From Clostridium brassicae (lineage in GTDB: Bacteria > Bacillota > Clostridia > Clostridiales > Clostridiaceae), in the NCBI RefSeq assembly GCF_026738875.1, contig NZ_JAPQFJ010000002.1:305982-369981 (forward strand): a stretch of 64,000 bases of DNA, given 5' to 3'. Under the pieces are notes generated by a model, which ran no database searches, was not told where the DNA came from, and saw only the letters and a program-made list of their open reading frames with translations. This document shows positions 35,331-44,423 of this stretch, in pieces. The translations under genes were made by a program, and so were the position numbers. Positions within the stretch are counted from its first letter, which is position 1, and every line of letters starts with the position of its first letter.

Positions 35331-36896
35331 TTATTGTTTGTCTGCCTCTATTAGTTCTCTTTTTTTGATTTTACCTGTGGCAGTGCGGGGAAAATCTTTT
35401 ACAAATGCCACAAATTCAGGGACTTTAAAGCAAGCTAGGCGGTCTTTGCAATAAAGGATGATTTCATCCTCTGTCAATGTAGCACCATCTATCAACTTCA
35501 CGAAGGCTTTTACTGCCTTATCACGGATGGAATCAGGTACCCCGACAACGGCGGCGTCCATAATCATAGGGTGCGATGTGAGGACACACTCAATTTCCAC
35601 ACAACTGATATTTTCACCGGAACGTTTAATCATATCTCCGCAACGACAAAGGAAGAAGAGCCAGCCATCATCATCCAGATAGCCCCAATCCCCAGAATGA
35701 AGCCAGCCGTCTTTATCAATGAGTAGTTTGGTAGCCTCTTCGTCCTTGTAGTATCCAGGTATGATTGAGCATCCAGGGATGCCGTGTACGCAAATTTCAC
35801 CTTCTGAACAGGCAGGGAGCGTATTACCGTTCTCGTCTATAATTTTTATTTCATAGGAGATGGCTGGACGACCTACGGATGGCCAATGCTGGTCTCCATA
35901 AAGTGGAACACAAGTTACGGCGGAAACAGTTTCTGTCATGCCATATGAGTTTAATAGTCGTACATTGAAACGTTCCTCAAAAGCTTCCTTTTCCTCCCTA
36001 CTCAAACCCATGGAAAAATAGATTTCCTTTAAATGATGGTTCTTTTCCCAGGGTTGTACAGGTTGTAACATCATAGTTCGATTCAGGATGGACATTGTAT
36101 CTGTATAGGTTGCTTTATTTTCACAAATCTGACGCCAAAATCTGTGAGCACTATAATGCTCCACCATAACAAGTGTTGCACCGGCGCAGATAACTGGAGT
36201 CGCAGCCATTTCTTGAAAATCCATATGATAACAGGGCATAGAAGTTAAAAATATGTCTTCCGTGCGCATACCTATTTGTGCACAGTGAAATAGCCCGCCA
36301 TAAATGACATTGCAGTGGGTGTAAATTGCGCCTTTCGGATGTTTAGTAGTACCGGAAGTAAATAGTATAACAGCGGTTTCTTCCGTAGAAACGGAAACTT
36401 GCTCATTTAATGAAACTGACTGAAGCGCCATCTCTTTTTCTAGCATATGAACGCGGGAATCTTCACTGAAGCCATCTGTTAAAATAAGAGTGTCAAGTTT
36501 TAACTCGTTATAGTGCTCTGTGTAAATATTCAAACAACGTGGTTCTGTAATCACACGGGAAATATCACATTTTTTAATTATGTATCTACATTCATCAATT
36601 TGAAAATGTTCATTAATTGGAACAGATACAGCTCCGATTTGTGCCAGAGCCAGCCAGCAGATCAAATATTCAGGTTTATTGTGAAGATGAAGGGCAACTA
36701 AGTCTTGTTTACGAATGCCCAACGCCAAAAAAACATTGGCAGCCTGTTTTACCTTGCAGTCAAATTCATGATAGGTAAAGCAATTTACCTCATCATTGAC
36801 AGAAATGTATTTCAAAAAAGTGCGGTCTCTGTAATAAGAAACTGTTTCGTTCCATTGGCTTTTTAATGTTTTACTACCTACCATATTTGCTACCAT
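35331..36896 (-). CDS. caiC: Acyl-CoA ligase, carnitine/crotonobetaine-CoA ligase-like
   Basis: 521 residues of the AMP-forming ligase family. P-loop VILFTSGTTKHPKGAIYTH, A5-type LLNSYGMTETVSAV, A7-type HSGDWGYLDDDGW and C-terminal FPRTATGKIKKREL with the catalytic Lys. It activates a carboxylic acid with ATP and CoA. The best family assignment is CaiC, which primes the carnitine pathway, supported by neighbouring fixAB, caiB, caiD and caiA homologues; the true substrate could be another short acid. It sits between the two ETF pairs. Confidence 0.82.
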   Translation of the reverse strand: MVANMVGSKTLKSQWNETVSYYRDRTFLKYISVNDEVNCFTYHEFDCKVKQAANVFLALGIRKQDLVALHLHNKPEYLICWLALAQIGAVSVPINEHFQIDECRYIIKKCDISRVITEPRCLNIYTEHYNELKLDTLILTDGFSEDSRVHMLEKEMALQSVSLNEQVSVSTEETAVILFTSGTTKHPKGAIYTHCNVIYGGLFHCAQIGMRTEDIFLTSMPCYHMDFQEMAATPVICAGATLVMVEHYSAHRFWRQICENKATYTDTMSILNRTMMLQPVQPWEKNHHLKEIYFSMGLSREEKEAFEERFNVRLLNSYGMTETVSAVTCVPLYGDQHWPSVGRPAISYEIKIIDENGNTLPACSEGEICVHGIPGCSIIPGYYKDEEATKLLIDKDGWLHSGDWGYLDDDGWLFFLCRCGDMIKRSGENISCVEIECVLTSHPMIMDAAVVGVPDSIRDKAVKAFVKLIDGATLTEDEIILYCKDRLACFKVPEFVAFVKDFPRTATGKIKKRELIEADKQ

Positions 36897-36927
36897 AGTG
36901 ATACTCCTCGTGTTTGTAGAATTTTAT

Positions 36928-37854
36928 TTAAGAAAGTTTTTCAATTAGTGCTGGAACAATTTTGTACATATCTCCTACAAGTCCAAAATCGGCATTCTTG
37001 AAGATAGGTGCAGATTTGTCCTTGTTGATGGCAACGATAACCTTTGATTTGTTAATGCCTCCAATGTGTTGTACTTGTCCGGATAAACCTAAAGTTATGA
37101 TTAAGTCAGGTTTTACTTGTACACCAGTAATTCCCAAGTAGCATGCTTTTGGCATCCATTTATTGTTTTCGGCTACAGGACGACTACATCCAACCATTGC
37201 ATCAAGCAATTTAGCTAAATTACGGCACATATCTAAATCTTCTTCTGCAGCAAGTCCACGACCTACATCAACAATACGTTTTGCAGCTACGAGATTTACA
37301 GCACCTTCCTTTTTTTCATTGCGTGAGATACGTCGAATGGCATCTTTTGGTGCACCTTCAATACCTCTTATATCTGTAGTTTCACATGCATCAGGTGTTA
37401 CATCGAAAATACCGCTTGAGATGGTAACTATACCGTAAGGTTTTGTAAACACCTCTTTACGCTGTGCTGTACCTCCATATACCATGCGGCTGCATACAAA
37501 TTTATCTTCTTCAATAGAAAGATCATTAGCAGCGTTGATAACAGCAGTATCTAAATATACAGAAATCTTTCCAGCTAACACATGTCCGCGGGTGCTATTG
37601 TTTACCAATACCATTGCATTTGGTACTGCTTTTATTTCAGCAGCAATAGCAGAAGCGTAATCCTCCGGTGCACCTTCTTCAGTAACAGGGCAAAAAATCA
37701 TTTTGTCAGCTGAGCAGTTTGCAGCAGCTTTTGCAGCAGTCTCATCACCGAAAACAATTGCGGTAACACTGTCAGCAAGTTTTTTTGCTCCACAGCAGAA
37801 TTCGGGAAGCACAGAGTAATTATCACTTATAATAAAAATAGATGGAATAGCCAT
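36928..37854 (-). CDS. fixB: FixB-type electron transfer flavoprotein alpha subunit
   Basis: 308 residues, shorter than EtfA. C-terminal FAD domain with AAKRIVDVGRGLAAEEDLDM, GCSRPVAENNKWMPKACYLG and LIITLGLSGQVQHIGGINKS. The N-terminal half matches FixB, the ETF that feeds electrons to crotonobetainyl-CoA reductase CaiA in Enterobacteria. It lies downstream of fixA with a 30-bp gap containing TAAAGGAGGATAATTG. Confidence 0.9.
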   Translation of the reverse strand: MAIPSIFIISDNYSVLPEFCCGAKKLADSVTAIVFGDETAAKAAANCSADKMIFCPVTEEGAPEDYASAIAAEIKAVPNAMVLVNNSTRGHVLAGKISVYLDTAVINAANDLSIEEDKFVCSRMVYGGTAQRKEVFTKPYGIVTISSGIFDVTPDACETTDIRGIEGAPKDAIRRISRNEKKEGAVNLVAAKRIVDVGRGLAAEEDLDMCRNLAKLLDAMVGCSRPVAENNKWMPKACYLGITGVQVKPDLIITLGLSGQVQHIGGINKSKVIVAINKDKSAPIFKNADFGLVGDMYKIVPALIEKLS

Positions 37855-37884
37855 ATCAATTATCCTCCTTTACTAGATTAATTT

Positions 37885-38646
37885 TTAGAAACCTTCTTTT
37901 TTTAAGAATTGAACAAGTGCGTCAACGGCTTCTTCACCATCGCCCTCAATAACTTCTTGACGGCGTTCCTGTTGAGCAGGAGCGAGCTGTTCTAATGTTT
38001 GTGTTGATGCAGACATTTCTGCTTCGATAGTTAACTCATTTACAGGTTTTTTACCTGCTTTCATAATGTCACGCATACTTGGTACGGATGGTACATTAAT
38101 TTCAGAAGAAACAGATAATACTGCGGGAAGAGAAATCTCTAATACTTCTACCTCATCTTCTAATGTACGTTCTACTTCAAGTATGGTTTCTGATAACACT
38201 TTTATATTGGTAACATTATTAATGACAGGAATATCAAGTAAAGTGCCGGCCTGAATGCCGACTATCTGTGCATAAAGATCACTAGATCCAGCTCCACATA
38301 GTATAACATCGTATTCCATAACCTTTAATGCCCCAGCGATTGCCTTGGCAGTTTGTAGAGAATCAAAACATTCATCTGAGTCATTCTGTACAAGGCTTAA
38401 TTCGTTTGCGCCTCTAGATAAAATATCTTTTCGGATTTTTGAATTTGTTAAAGCTGATGCTGGACCAACGCTAAGTGCAGTCATAGTTCCATTTGTTTCA
38501 GCTGCTAACTGTTTTCCAGTTTCAAGGGCATTTAAGTCATACTGGCTGATTTTTGAGGAAGCACCAGTCATGGATAATTCCCGAGTTGGGAGAACGTTGA
38601 TTTCTTCTTCATTTGGAACAACTTTACAACATGCAATTATTTTCAT
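37885..38646 (-). CDS. fixA: FixA-type electron transfer flavoprotein beta subunit
   Basis: 253 residues starting MKIIACCKVVPNEEEINVLP, very like the FixA N-terminus; ISQYDLNALETGKQLAAETN and CGAGSSDLYAQIVGIQAGTL are the nucleotide-binding loops. First gene of the leftward operon. ATG 38646 is preferred to the in-frame GTG at 38655. FixA and FixB together form the heterodimeric ETF expected to partner the CaiA-like reductase encoded by the divergent operon. Confidence 0.92.
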   Translation of the reverse strand: MKIIACCKVVPNEEEINVLPTRELSMTGASSKISQYDLNALETGKQLAAETNGTMTALSVGPASALTNSKIRKDILSRGANELSLVQNDSDECFDSLQTAKAIAGALKVMEYDVILCGAGSSDLYAQIVGIQAGTLLDIPVINNVTNIKVLSETILEVERTLEDEVEVLEISLPAVLSVSSEINVPSVPSMRDIMKAGKKPVNELTIEAEMSASTQTLEQLAPAQQERRQEVIEGDGEEAVDALVQFLKKEGF

Positions 38647-38702
38647 AATAGTCACCCATATATCCTTTCTTTACACTATATTTTTATTTGTTTATAAGAA
38701 TA

Positions 38703-38737
38703 TTACAAGTACTATATTATAAGTACTATATTACAAG
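38703..38737. repeat. Tandem 14-bp repeat in the fixA leader
   Basis: TTACAAGTACTATA, TTATAAGTACTATA, then TTACAAG: two and a half units between the leftward promoter and fixA. It could be a regulator binding array or leader RNA feature. Confidence 0.6.
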
Positions 38738-38772
38738 CGTTACTTTCTCGTGAAAGCATTATGCTTATTTTT

Positions 38773-38800
38773 ATGATAACAAAAAGAATTTTTTTGTCAA
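38773..38800 (-). promoter_or_regulatory. Leftward promoter of fixAB-caiC-etfBA operon
   Basis: On the minus strand TTGACA (38,800-38,795) and TATCAT (38,778-38,773) with 16-bp spacing. It lies about 127 bp upstream of fixA. Confidence 0.6.
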
Positions 38801-38917
38801 CAGGTTACCAGAAGAAAAATACTAATTTTTGCGAAAAATCCAAAAATACATTGGATAAAATGGGAAAAATATAGAGAATTATAGGAAAAAATGACATTAT
38901 ATTGTGTAAATTATTCA

Positions 38918-39010
38918 ATGAAAACGATATTATATTTTAAATAATATAGTTTGACTTATGATTTTAGTGTGTGTTATACTTTTAACATACAATTTATAAA
39001 TTGTTTTCAT
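38918..39010 (+). promoter_or_regulatory. Rightward promoter flanked by ATGAAAAC inverted half-sites
   Basis: TTGACT (38,951) and TATACT (38,975) with an 18-bp spacer form the caiB promoter. It is bracketed by ATGAAAACGA at 38,918 and TTGTTTTCAT at 39,001, an exact 8-bp inverted pair. The left half extends to a near-match of the LacI/CcpA operator consensus (ATGAAAACGATATT). A binding site for the LacI regulator at 47,201 or CcpA is possible. Confidence 0.5.
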
Positions 39011-39087
39011 ACCAACTTTAACGTAAAAGTAAAATTGATGAGAATAAAGGTGATAAGAATAAAATTGATAAGAAAGGAGTGCAGATT

Positions 39088-40272
39088 ATGAAGCCACTTT
39101 GTTCATTAAAGGTTTTGGATATGACAGATGGTAATCCGTATACAGGCAGCATGTTTGCTGATTATGGTGCGGAGGTCCTAAAGATTGAGAAACCAGACGG
39201 AGGAGATTCTGTTCGTAGACGTGGTGCAGCAGATGCTGGTGAAGGAATTTATCAGGCTTTTTACAATCGTGGTAAAAAGAGCATGACGCTAGATATCAAT
39301 AAAAAAGCAGGCCAGGATATTATAAAGCGTCTCATACCACAATTTGATATGCTTATTGTCAATAAAAAAGAAGAGGATATGAAAGCACTGGGACTTGGAT
39401 TTGAAACTTTAAAAGAAAAGAACCCTAAATTAATTTACGGAGTTCTTACACCTTATGGAGAAAGCGGACCGTGGAAGGATATGCCTGATTATGATTTGCT
39501 TATTAATTCCCGTTCTGGTTTACAAGAAAAGACTGGGTTTCCTGCAAAGCCTACGAAATTCGGTTTCCCATTGGGATATATTTATGCAGGATGGCATCTA
39601 AGTGCCGGAATGATGGCGGCTTATCTAAGTATGCAGAAAACAGGTGAAGGGGTAAAGGTTTCTGTCAGCGTATGGCATACGTTGATGTCACTAGATGATA
39701 CTTTTATAGAAGGTCTTCTTGGCATGAACGAGTTACCAAAGAGGATTGGAAATGGATTTCCAACTACAAACCCTACTGATACATTTAGATGTAAGGATGG
39801 TTGGTTCTCTTTGAGTATCGGTAGTGATGCACAATGGATTTCATTTGCACAGTGTGCTGGTAAAAATCAGTGGGCAGAAGATCCTCGATACGCACATGAT
39901 CCTGCACGTTCAATGGAAAATTATTTCGGAGATTTGGATCAGCAGTTAAAAGATTATTTTGCGACAATTACAATCCAGGAGGCGGATATGATTTGCCGAG
40001 AGGCGATGGTACCAGGAGGCCCATGTAATACTGTGATGGAACTGGTGCGTGATGAACAAGTTGCGAACAGAGAGATGTTGCTTCACATTCATGATAAAAA
40101 GCTTGGAGATATGCTACAGATTGGAAAAGCGGCGAAGTTTTCAGGGGATGGGAAAGAGGACAATGTGATTGAGTCTGCACCGTTACTTGGAGAAAATACC
40201 GATGATTATCTAGCGAGAATTAATATGGAACATGGCGAGATTGCACGTTTGCGCGCAGACGGAGTAATCTGA
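39088..40272 (+). CDS. CaiB/BaiF-family protein lacking the catalytic Asp
   Basis: 394 residues of the class III CoA-transferase fold: LKVLDMTDGNPYTGSMFADY, GAEVLKIEKPDGGD, NRGKKSMTLDINKKAG, PLLGENTDDYL. Aligned by hand on the conserved GxG after the helix, the position of E. coli CaiB Asp169 is Tyr164 here (PLGYIYAG). It is therefore probably a non-catalytic subunit working with the CaiB encoded next, as in heteromeric transferases such as BbsEF. ATG 39088 follows GAAAGGAGTGCAG. Confidence 0.82.
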   Translation: MKPLCSLKVLDMTDGNPYTGSMFADYGAEVLKIEKPDGGDSVRRRGAADAGEGIYQAFYNRGKKSMTLDINKKAGQDIIKRLIPQFDMLIVNKKEEDMKALGLGFETLKEKNPKLIYGVLTPYGESGPWKDMPDYDLLINSRSGLQEKTGFPAKPTKFGFPLGYIYAGWHLSAGMMAAYLSMQKTGEGVKVSVSVWHTLMSLDDTFIEGLLGMNELPKRIGNGFPTTNPTDTFRCKDGWFSLSIGSDAQWISFAQCAGKNQWAEDPRYAHDPARSMENYFGDLDQQLKDYFATITIQEADMICREAMVPGGPCNTVMELVRDEQVANREMLLHIHDKKLGDMLQIGKAAKFSGDGKEDNVIESAPLLGENTDDYLARINMEHGEIARLRADGVI

Positions 40273-40305
40273 CAGGGATGAAACATATGGAAAGGGGTAG
40301 GAAAG

Positions 40306-41520
40306 ATGGCAAAATGGGAATCAAAGGGTGTATTTAAAGGCATGAAAGTTTTGGATTTTACCATTGCATTGGCGGGAGTTTTCACGTCGTGGCAGTTTGC
40401 TGATTTAGGGGCAGAGGTGTGGAAAGTAGAGAGATACAATGCCGGTGATCAATCTAGAACATGGGATCCATTTGTAAATGGCATGAGTACGCTTTACTGT
40501 GCCTATAACAAAAATAAGCAAAGTATTGAACTAGATCTTTCCACAGAGGAAGGGAAAAATGTAATTTATGAGATGGTAAAACATTGTGATGTGGTATTAG
40601 AAAATTTTAAAAGTGGTTCGATTGACCGATTGGGACTTGGGTATGACAAATTAAAGGAGATCAATCCCAAGATTGTATTCATGTCATTAAGCGGTTTTGG
40701 TGCCAGCGGACCATTGATGAAATACCCATGCTATGATGCAATCGCGGCAGCACGTGGTGGTTTTGCTGCAAGCAGTGGTGAGACAGATGGAGCTCCAATG
40801 AAGGCAGGAAATGCAAACTGTGATACGCTTACCGGAGTATACGGGTTTAATGCGGTGCTTATGGCACTGATAGAAGCTCGAAGAACTGGAAAGGGATGCA
40901 GAATTGACGTTGGAATGTCAGATGTTGTAATGGAGGCATGTGCAGAAACAGTAATGGATTATGGTATGGAAGGAAGTGCACAGGCGCGCTTTGGAAATCA
41001 TGATCGCTTTGTAGCACCTTATGGGATATTTGAAGCAAGAGACGGATGGGTATCAATCATTGCCGATACGCAGGAAAAATGGAAAATATTTGCCGATACT
41101 TTACAATTGACGGAATTGCTTTCGGATTCCAGATTTGTAACAAATGAAGCACGTATTGCAAACAGGGAAGCGCTTATTGAAAAGATAGAAGCAGTGACTC
41201 GTACTATGTTTCGCAAAGAGATAGAAGAAAAGCTTTTAGCAGTAAAAGTTGCGGCATCAGAGATGCTTCCATTTATTGAAGCTTATACATCAGACCACGC
41301 GAATCAGACAGATGTTACAGAAATGGTATGGCAAGATAAAATTGGCTACATCCGCTTTTACAATAACCCTATCCGATTCAATGATGAGGTTTGCCCAATT
41401 CACAGAGGTTCACCGCTGTTGGGACAAGATTCAAGAGATATATTGGAGAATGTAGGATATTCTAATGAAGAGATTCAAAAATTAATAGATGATGGTGTTG
41501 TTGGTGAGCACATGTTCTAA
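40306..41520 (+). CDS. caiB: CaiB/BaiF-family CoA-transferase, catalytic
   Basis: 404 residues. MKVLDFTIALAGVFTSWQFA, LGAEVWKVERYNAGD, MSLSGFGASGPLMKYPCYD, and NCDTLTGVYGFNAVLMAL, where Asp173 aligns with the CaiB/Frc nucleophile. Such enzymes move CoA from a product CoA-ester to the incoming acid, so ATP is needed only for priming by CaiC. It follows the Asp-less paralogue by 33 bp in the same operon. Carnitine/gamma-butyrobetaine is the likeliest substrate pair from neighbours. Confidence 0.85.
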   Translation: MAKWESKGVFKGMKVLDFTIALAGVFTSWQFADLGAEVWKVERYNAGDQSRTWDPFVNGMSTLYCAYNKNKQSIELDLSTEEGKNVIYEMVKHCDVVLENFKSGSIDRLGLGYDKLKEINPKIVFMSLSGFGASGPLMKYPCYDAIAAARGGFAASSGETDGAPMKAGNANCDTLTGVYGFNAVLMALIEARRTGKGCRIDVGMSDVVMEACAETVMDYGMEGSAQARFGNHDRFVAPYGIFEARDGWVSIIADTQEKWKIFADTLQLTELLSDSRFVTNEARIANREALIEKIEAVTRTMFRKEIEEKLLAVKVAASEMLPFIEAYTSDHANQTDVTEMVWQDKIGYIRFYNNPIRFNDEVCPIHRGSPLLGQDSRDILENVGYSNEEIQKLIDDGVVGEHMF

Positions 41521-41552
41521 AAAATAACAAGGAGAATGTAGTGGAGAGAGCT

Positions 41553-42167
41553 ATGAAAGTACAGAGACTTGTTTTGGGAATGTTTAATACAAATTGTTAT
41601 ATTATTTCAGGCAAGGTTTTGGGAAAATGTATTTTAATTGATCCCGCAGATGATGCAGAGGTGATTAGGAAATGCCTTGTACAGCAGAATCTGGTTCCAG
41701 AGGCAATTCTTCTTACGCATGGACATTATGATCACTTTTTGGCAGTTCCCAAGTTGCAGGAAGTGTGGAAAGAGCTTCCTGTGTACTGCCATTCGCTGGA
41801 TTGCCCGAAAGAAAAAGAACAGTATGACATGGGTATGGTTTTTCAAACCGTAACTGCATTTCCGAATGTCAGAGGAATAGAAGAAGGACAGAAGCTGGAA
41901 TTGGCAGGTTTTAATATTACCGTATATCATACGCCGGGGCATACAAAAGGATCAGTACTGTTTTTGGTGGAAGATGGACTATTTACAGGGGATACACTGT
42001 TTTGCCGCAGTATTGGGCGTACTGATTTTGCCGGAGGTGATGATGCCCAAATGTATTTGTCCTTACGTCGAATTTCAGAAATCAAAGGAGACTATAATGT
42101 GTATCCAGGGCATGAGGAAGTTACGACACTTTCGGCAGAAAAAAGATATAATCCATATTTAAAATGA
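41553..42167 (+). CDS. MBL-fold hydrolase (glyoxalase II-like)
   Basis: 204 residues. The metallo-beta-lactamase motifs are intact: THGHYDHF (HxHxDH), YHTPGHTKGSV, FTGDTLFCRSIGRTDF, YPGHEEVTT. Members hydrolyse thioesters or lactones with two metal ions. Inside a CoA operon it may hydrolyse dead-end CoA or glutathione-like thioesters (inference). ATG 41553 gives the usual family N-terminus MKVQRLVLGMFNTNCYI; an in-frame GTG at 41541 has an AAGGAG site at good spacing and is a real alternative. Confidence 0.88.
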   Translation: MKVQRLVLGMFNTNCYIISGKVLGKCILIDPADDAEVIRKCLVQQNLVPEAILLTHGHYDHFLAVPKLQEVWKELPVYCHSLDCPKEKEQYDMGMVFQTVTAFPNVRGIEEGQKLELAGFNITVYHTPGHTKGSVLFLVEDGLFTGDTLFCRSIGRTDFAGGDDAQMYLSLRRISEIKGDYNVYPGHEEVTTLSAEKRYNPYLK

Positions 42168-42192
42168 TTTGCCAAAGATTTTGGCAAATCAT
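42164..42192. repeat. Perfect 13-bp hairpin inside the rightward operon
   Basis: ATGATTTGCCAAA, loop GAT, then the exact complement. It overlaps the MBL gene stop and lies 25 bp before caiD. There is no T tail, so it is more likely an mRNA stability or processing hairpin than a terminator. Confidence 0.65.
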
Positions 42193-42216
42193 ATAAATAA
42201 AAGGAGGTAAAGAAGC

Positions 42217-42990
42217 ATGGAAAATCAAAAAGTACTTACAGAATTAAGAGGTGGAGTGTTGATTATAACAATCAACCGTAATGAAAGGAGAAATGCCATT
42301 GATCCAGAAACATCTGCAAAGATGGAAGAAATTTTAAATAATGCAGAAAATGATTCAAAGGTACGTTGCATTATCATAACTGGTGCTGGAGAAAAAAGTT
42401 TCTGTGCAGGAGAAGATTTAAGTGCATACGATGAAAATGGCGGTTGTCAGACAGTTATGCCACATGGTTTCGCAGGAATCACAGAAAGGGTATCCACAAA
42501 ACCTATTATCTGCGCAGCAAATGGAACAGCAGTTGCAGGGGGACTTGAAATTGCAGTGTCATGTGATATTATCGTTGCGGCAGAACATGCAAAATTTGGA
42601 CTTTCTGAAGTTAAAGTAGGGTTATTAGCAACTACTGGTGGATTGATTCGTCTTCCAAAACTTGTACCACCTAAAATTGCAGCAGAGATGTGCTTGACTG
42701 GAAAATTAATTCCTGCTTCACGCGCATATGAGATTGGGTTGGTAAACTATGTGGTTCCGTCAGATCAAGTACTTGAAAAGGCTTTAGAGCTTGCGCAAAT
42801 AATCGCTGCAAATGCACCGATTTCTCTAAAGCTTACTAAAGAAATTTTACACATTGCTCCTCAAATATCACAAGAGGATGCACAACGTTTCTGTAACCGT
42901 TGCTGGGATTATATAGAAAAAACAGAAGACTCTGTAGAAGGACCAAGAGCATTTTTGGAAAAAAGAAAACCTAACTGGCAGGGAAAATAA
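42217..42990 (+). CDS. caiD: Enoyl-CoA hydratase, carnitinyl-CoA dehydratase-like
   Basis: 257 residues of the crotonase fold. INRNERRNAIDPETSAKMEE, oxyanion-hole segment GEKSFCAGEDLSAYD and AANGTAVAGGLEIAVSCDII, then AKFGLSEVKVGLLATTGGLI. Alignment with CaiD suggests interconversion of carnitinyl-CoA and crotonobetainyl-CoA; generic short enoyl-CoA hydration remains possible. AAAAGGAGG precedes ATG 42217. Confidence 0.87.
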   Translation: MENQKVLTELRGGVLIITINRNERRNAIDPETSAKMEEILNNAENDSKVRCIIITGAGEKSFCAGEDLSAYDENGGCQTVMPHGFAGITERVSTKPIICAANGTAVAGGLEIAVSCDIIVAAEHAKFGLSEVKVGLLATTGGLIRLPKLVPPKIAAEMCLTGKLIPASRAYEIGLVNYVVPSDQVLEKALELAQIIAANAPISLKLTKEILHIAPQISQEDAQRFCNRCWDYIEKTEDSVEGPRAFLEKRKPNWQGK

Positions 42991-43052
42991 TTGAAAAATG
43001 AGTAGTCTTCCCGTAAGGGAAAATTATAGATAGAATAATGGAGGAAAATAGT

Positions 43053-44189
43053 ATGGATTTTAAAATTACAGAAGAACAAGAATTAATGGTACAAGCAATT
43101 GAAGAGGCATTGACACGTGAAAATTTAGAGAGTTATTTTCAGGAATGCGATAAGAATCATGAACATCCACAAAAATTTTGGGATATTTTAAATGAATTAG
43201 GATGTTTTAGTATGTTTTTACCAGAAGAAGCAGGTGGAGACGGCGAGGGTGCAATTACAATGCTTCTTGTAATGGAAGCTTTAGGAAGATGTGGAACTCC
43301 AGTGTACTTATTCTGGGATCATGTTAAAGCAGATGCATTACTTGAAAATGGAACAAAAGAGCAGATTGAAAAATTCATGCCATTGTTTTTTGAAGGACAT
43401 CCAGCATATTCACAAGGATTTTCTGAACCTACTGCAGGTACAGATCTTTCAAGCAATACAATTTTAACAACATATACACGTAAAAACGGTAAAGTATATA
43501 TTAATGGACACAAGCACTTTATATCTGGTGCGCAAGGAAGTGACTACTGCTTAACACTTGCGAAGAACAGTGAAAATCCAGAACAGTTGACTTTATGGTT
43601 TGTTCCTACAAATGTTCCTAATTGTAAGAAGGAACCTATGGAGACAATGGGACTTCATATGGAAAATGTAAATGATATTTGGTTTGATGATGTAGAAATT
43701 GAAGAAAAGGATATGTTCAGCACAGAGGGAAATGGTCTACTAGCGACTTCAAAGGGATTTGACTATGAGCGTCTTATTGATGCATTCAACGCATACGCAC
43801 AAGCTTTGTGTGCATACGAAGATGCATGTAAATATGCAAACCAGAGAATCGCTTTTGGTAAAGAAATCGGAAGATTACAGTTAATTCAAAACCATATTAT
43901 GGAGATGGCTATGAGAATTGAAGCAATGCGTGATATGTTACTACGCTATGCATGGAATAAGGATAATGGCTGCTTAAGAAGAGAAGAAGCATCTATTGCA
44001 AAGCAATTCTGCTCTGAATCTGCCAATATTGTAGTAGATCATGCAATGCAAGTTATGGCAGGTATCGGATTCTGCGGAAGCCGTGTAAGCCGTATTTACC
44101 GTGATCTTAGAATCACACGTATCTCTGGAGGTACTGGTGAGATTCAGACAGTTATTGCAAGCAAGCAGATTTTGAAAAAATATAGATAA
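43053..44189 (+). CDS. caiA: Acyl-CoA dehydrogenase, crotonobetainyl-CoA reductase-like
   Basis: 378 residues. The N-terminus (MDFKITEEQELMVQAIEEAL), FQECDKNHEHPQKFW, TYTRKNGKVYINGHKHFISG, VEIEEKDMFSTEGNGLL and YANQRIAFGKEIGRLQLIQ closely parallel E. coli CaiA. It would reduce crotonobetainyl-CoA to gamma-butyrobetainyl-CoA using electrons from FixAB. ATG 43053 follows ATGGAGGAAAATAGT; ATG 43038 lies in the ribosome site. C-terminal ISGGTGEIQ is the FAD/dimer contact. Confidence 0.88.
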   Translation: MDFKITEEQELMVQAIEEALTRENLESYFQECDKNHEHPQKFWDILNELGCFSMFLPEEAGGDGEGAITMLLVMEALGRCGTPVYLFWDHVKADALLENGTKEQIEKFMPLFFEGHPAYSQGFSEPTAGTDLSSNTILTTYTRKNGKVYINGHKHFISGAQGSDYCLTLAKNSENPEQLTLWFVPTNVPNCKKEPMETMGLHMENVNDIWFDDVEIEEKDMFSTEGNGLLATSKGFDYERLIDAFNAYAQALCAYEDACKYANQRIAFGKEIGRLQLIQNHIMEMAMRIEAMRDMLLRYAWNKDNGCLRREEASIAKQFCSESANIVVDHAMQVMAGIGFCGSRVSRIYRDLRITRISGGTGEIQTVIASKQILKKYR

Positions 44190-44328
44190 GAGATATCAGG
44201 TATAGTAAAAGTGAATTCGGAAACTAATTTTTAGTAGGCTCTCGAATAACACTAACATTATTTTAGTGCATAGCACTCATTATATTATGGTTTTTATTTA
44301 GTTTTACTTAAAATTATTATTTCAAATT

Positions 44329-44360
44329 CTGGAGGGGAAGTTAAAATAAGCACCCTCCAG
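44329..44360. repeat. Hairpin between caiA-like and second dehydrogenase genes
   Basis: CTGGAGGG pairs exactly with CCCTCCAG across a 16-nt loop. A weaker hairpin CACTAA/TTAGTG lies at about 44,249-44,268. The gap 44,190-44,423 holds no gene. No T tail; it might sequester or protect transcript ends. Confidence 0.45.
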
Positions 44361-44423
44361 GATTGAGATAAATGGAGAACTTAGGGTTTCCAAACACATT
44401 TTAATAAGTGAAAGGAGAAAATT

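Noticed and set aside
42164..42192. Hairpin before caiD as a terminator
   Set aside because: No T tail follows, and the operon clearly continues; recorded as an mRNA hairpin instead.
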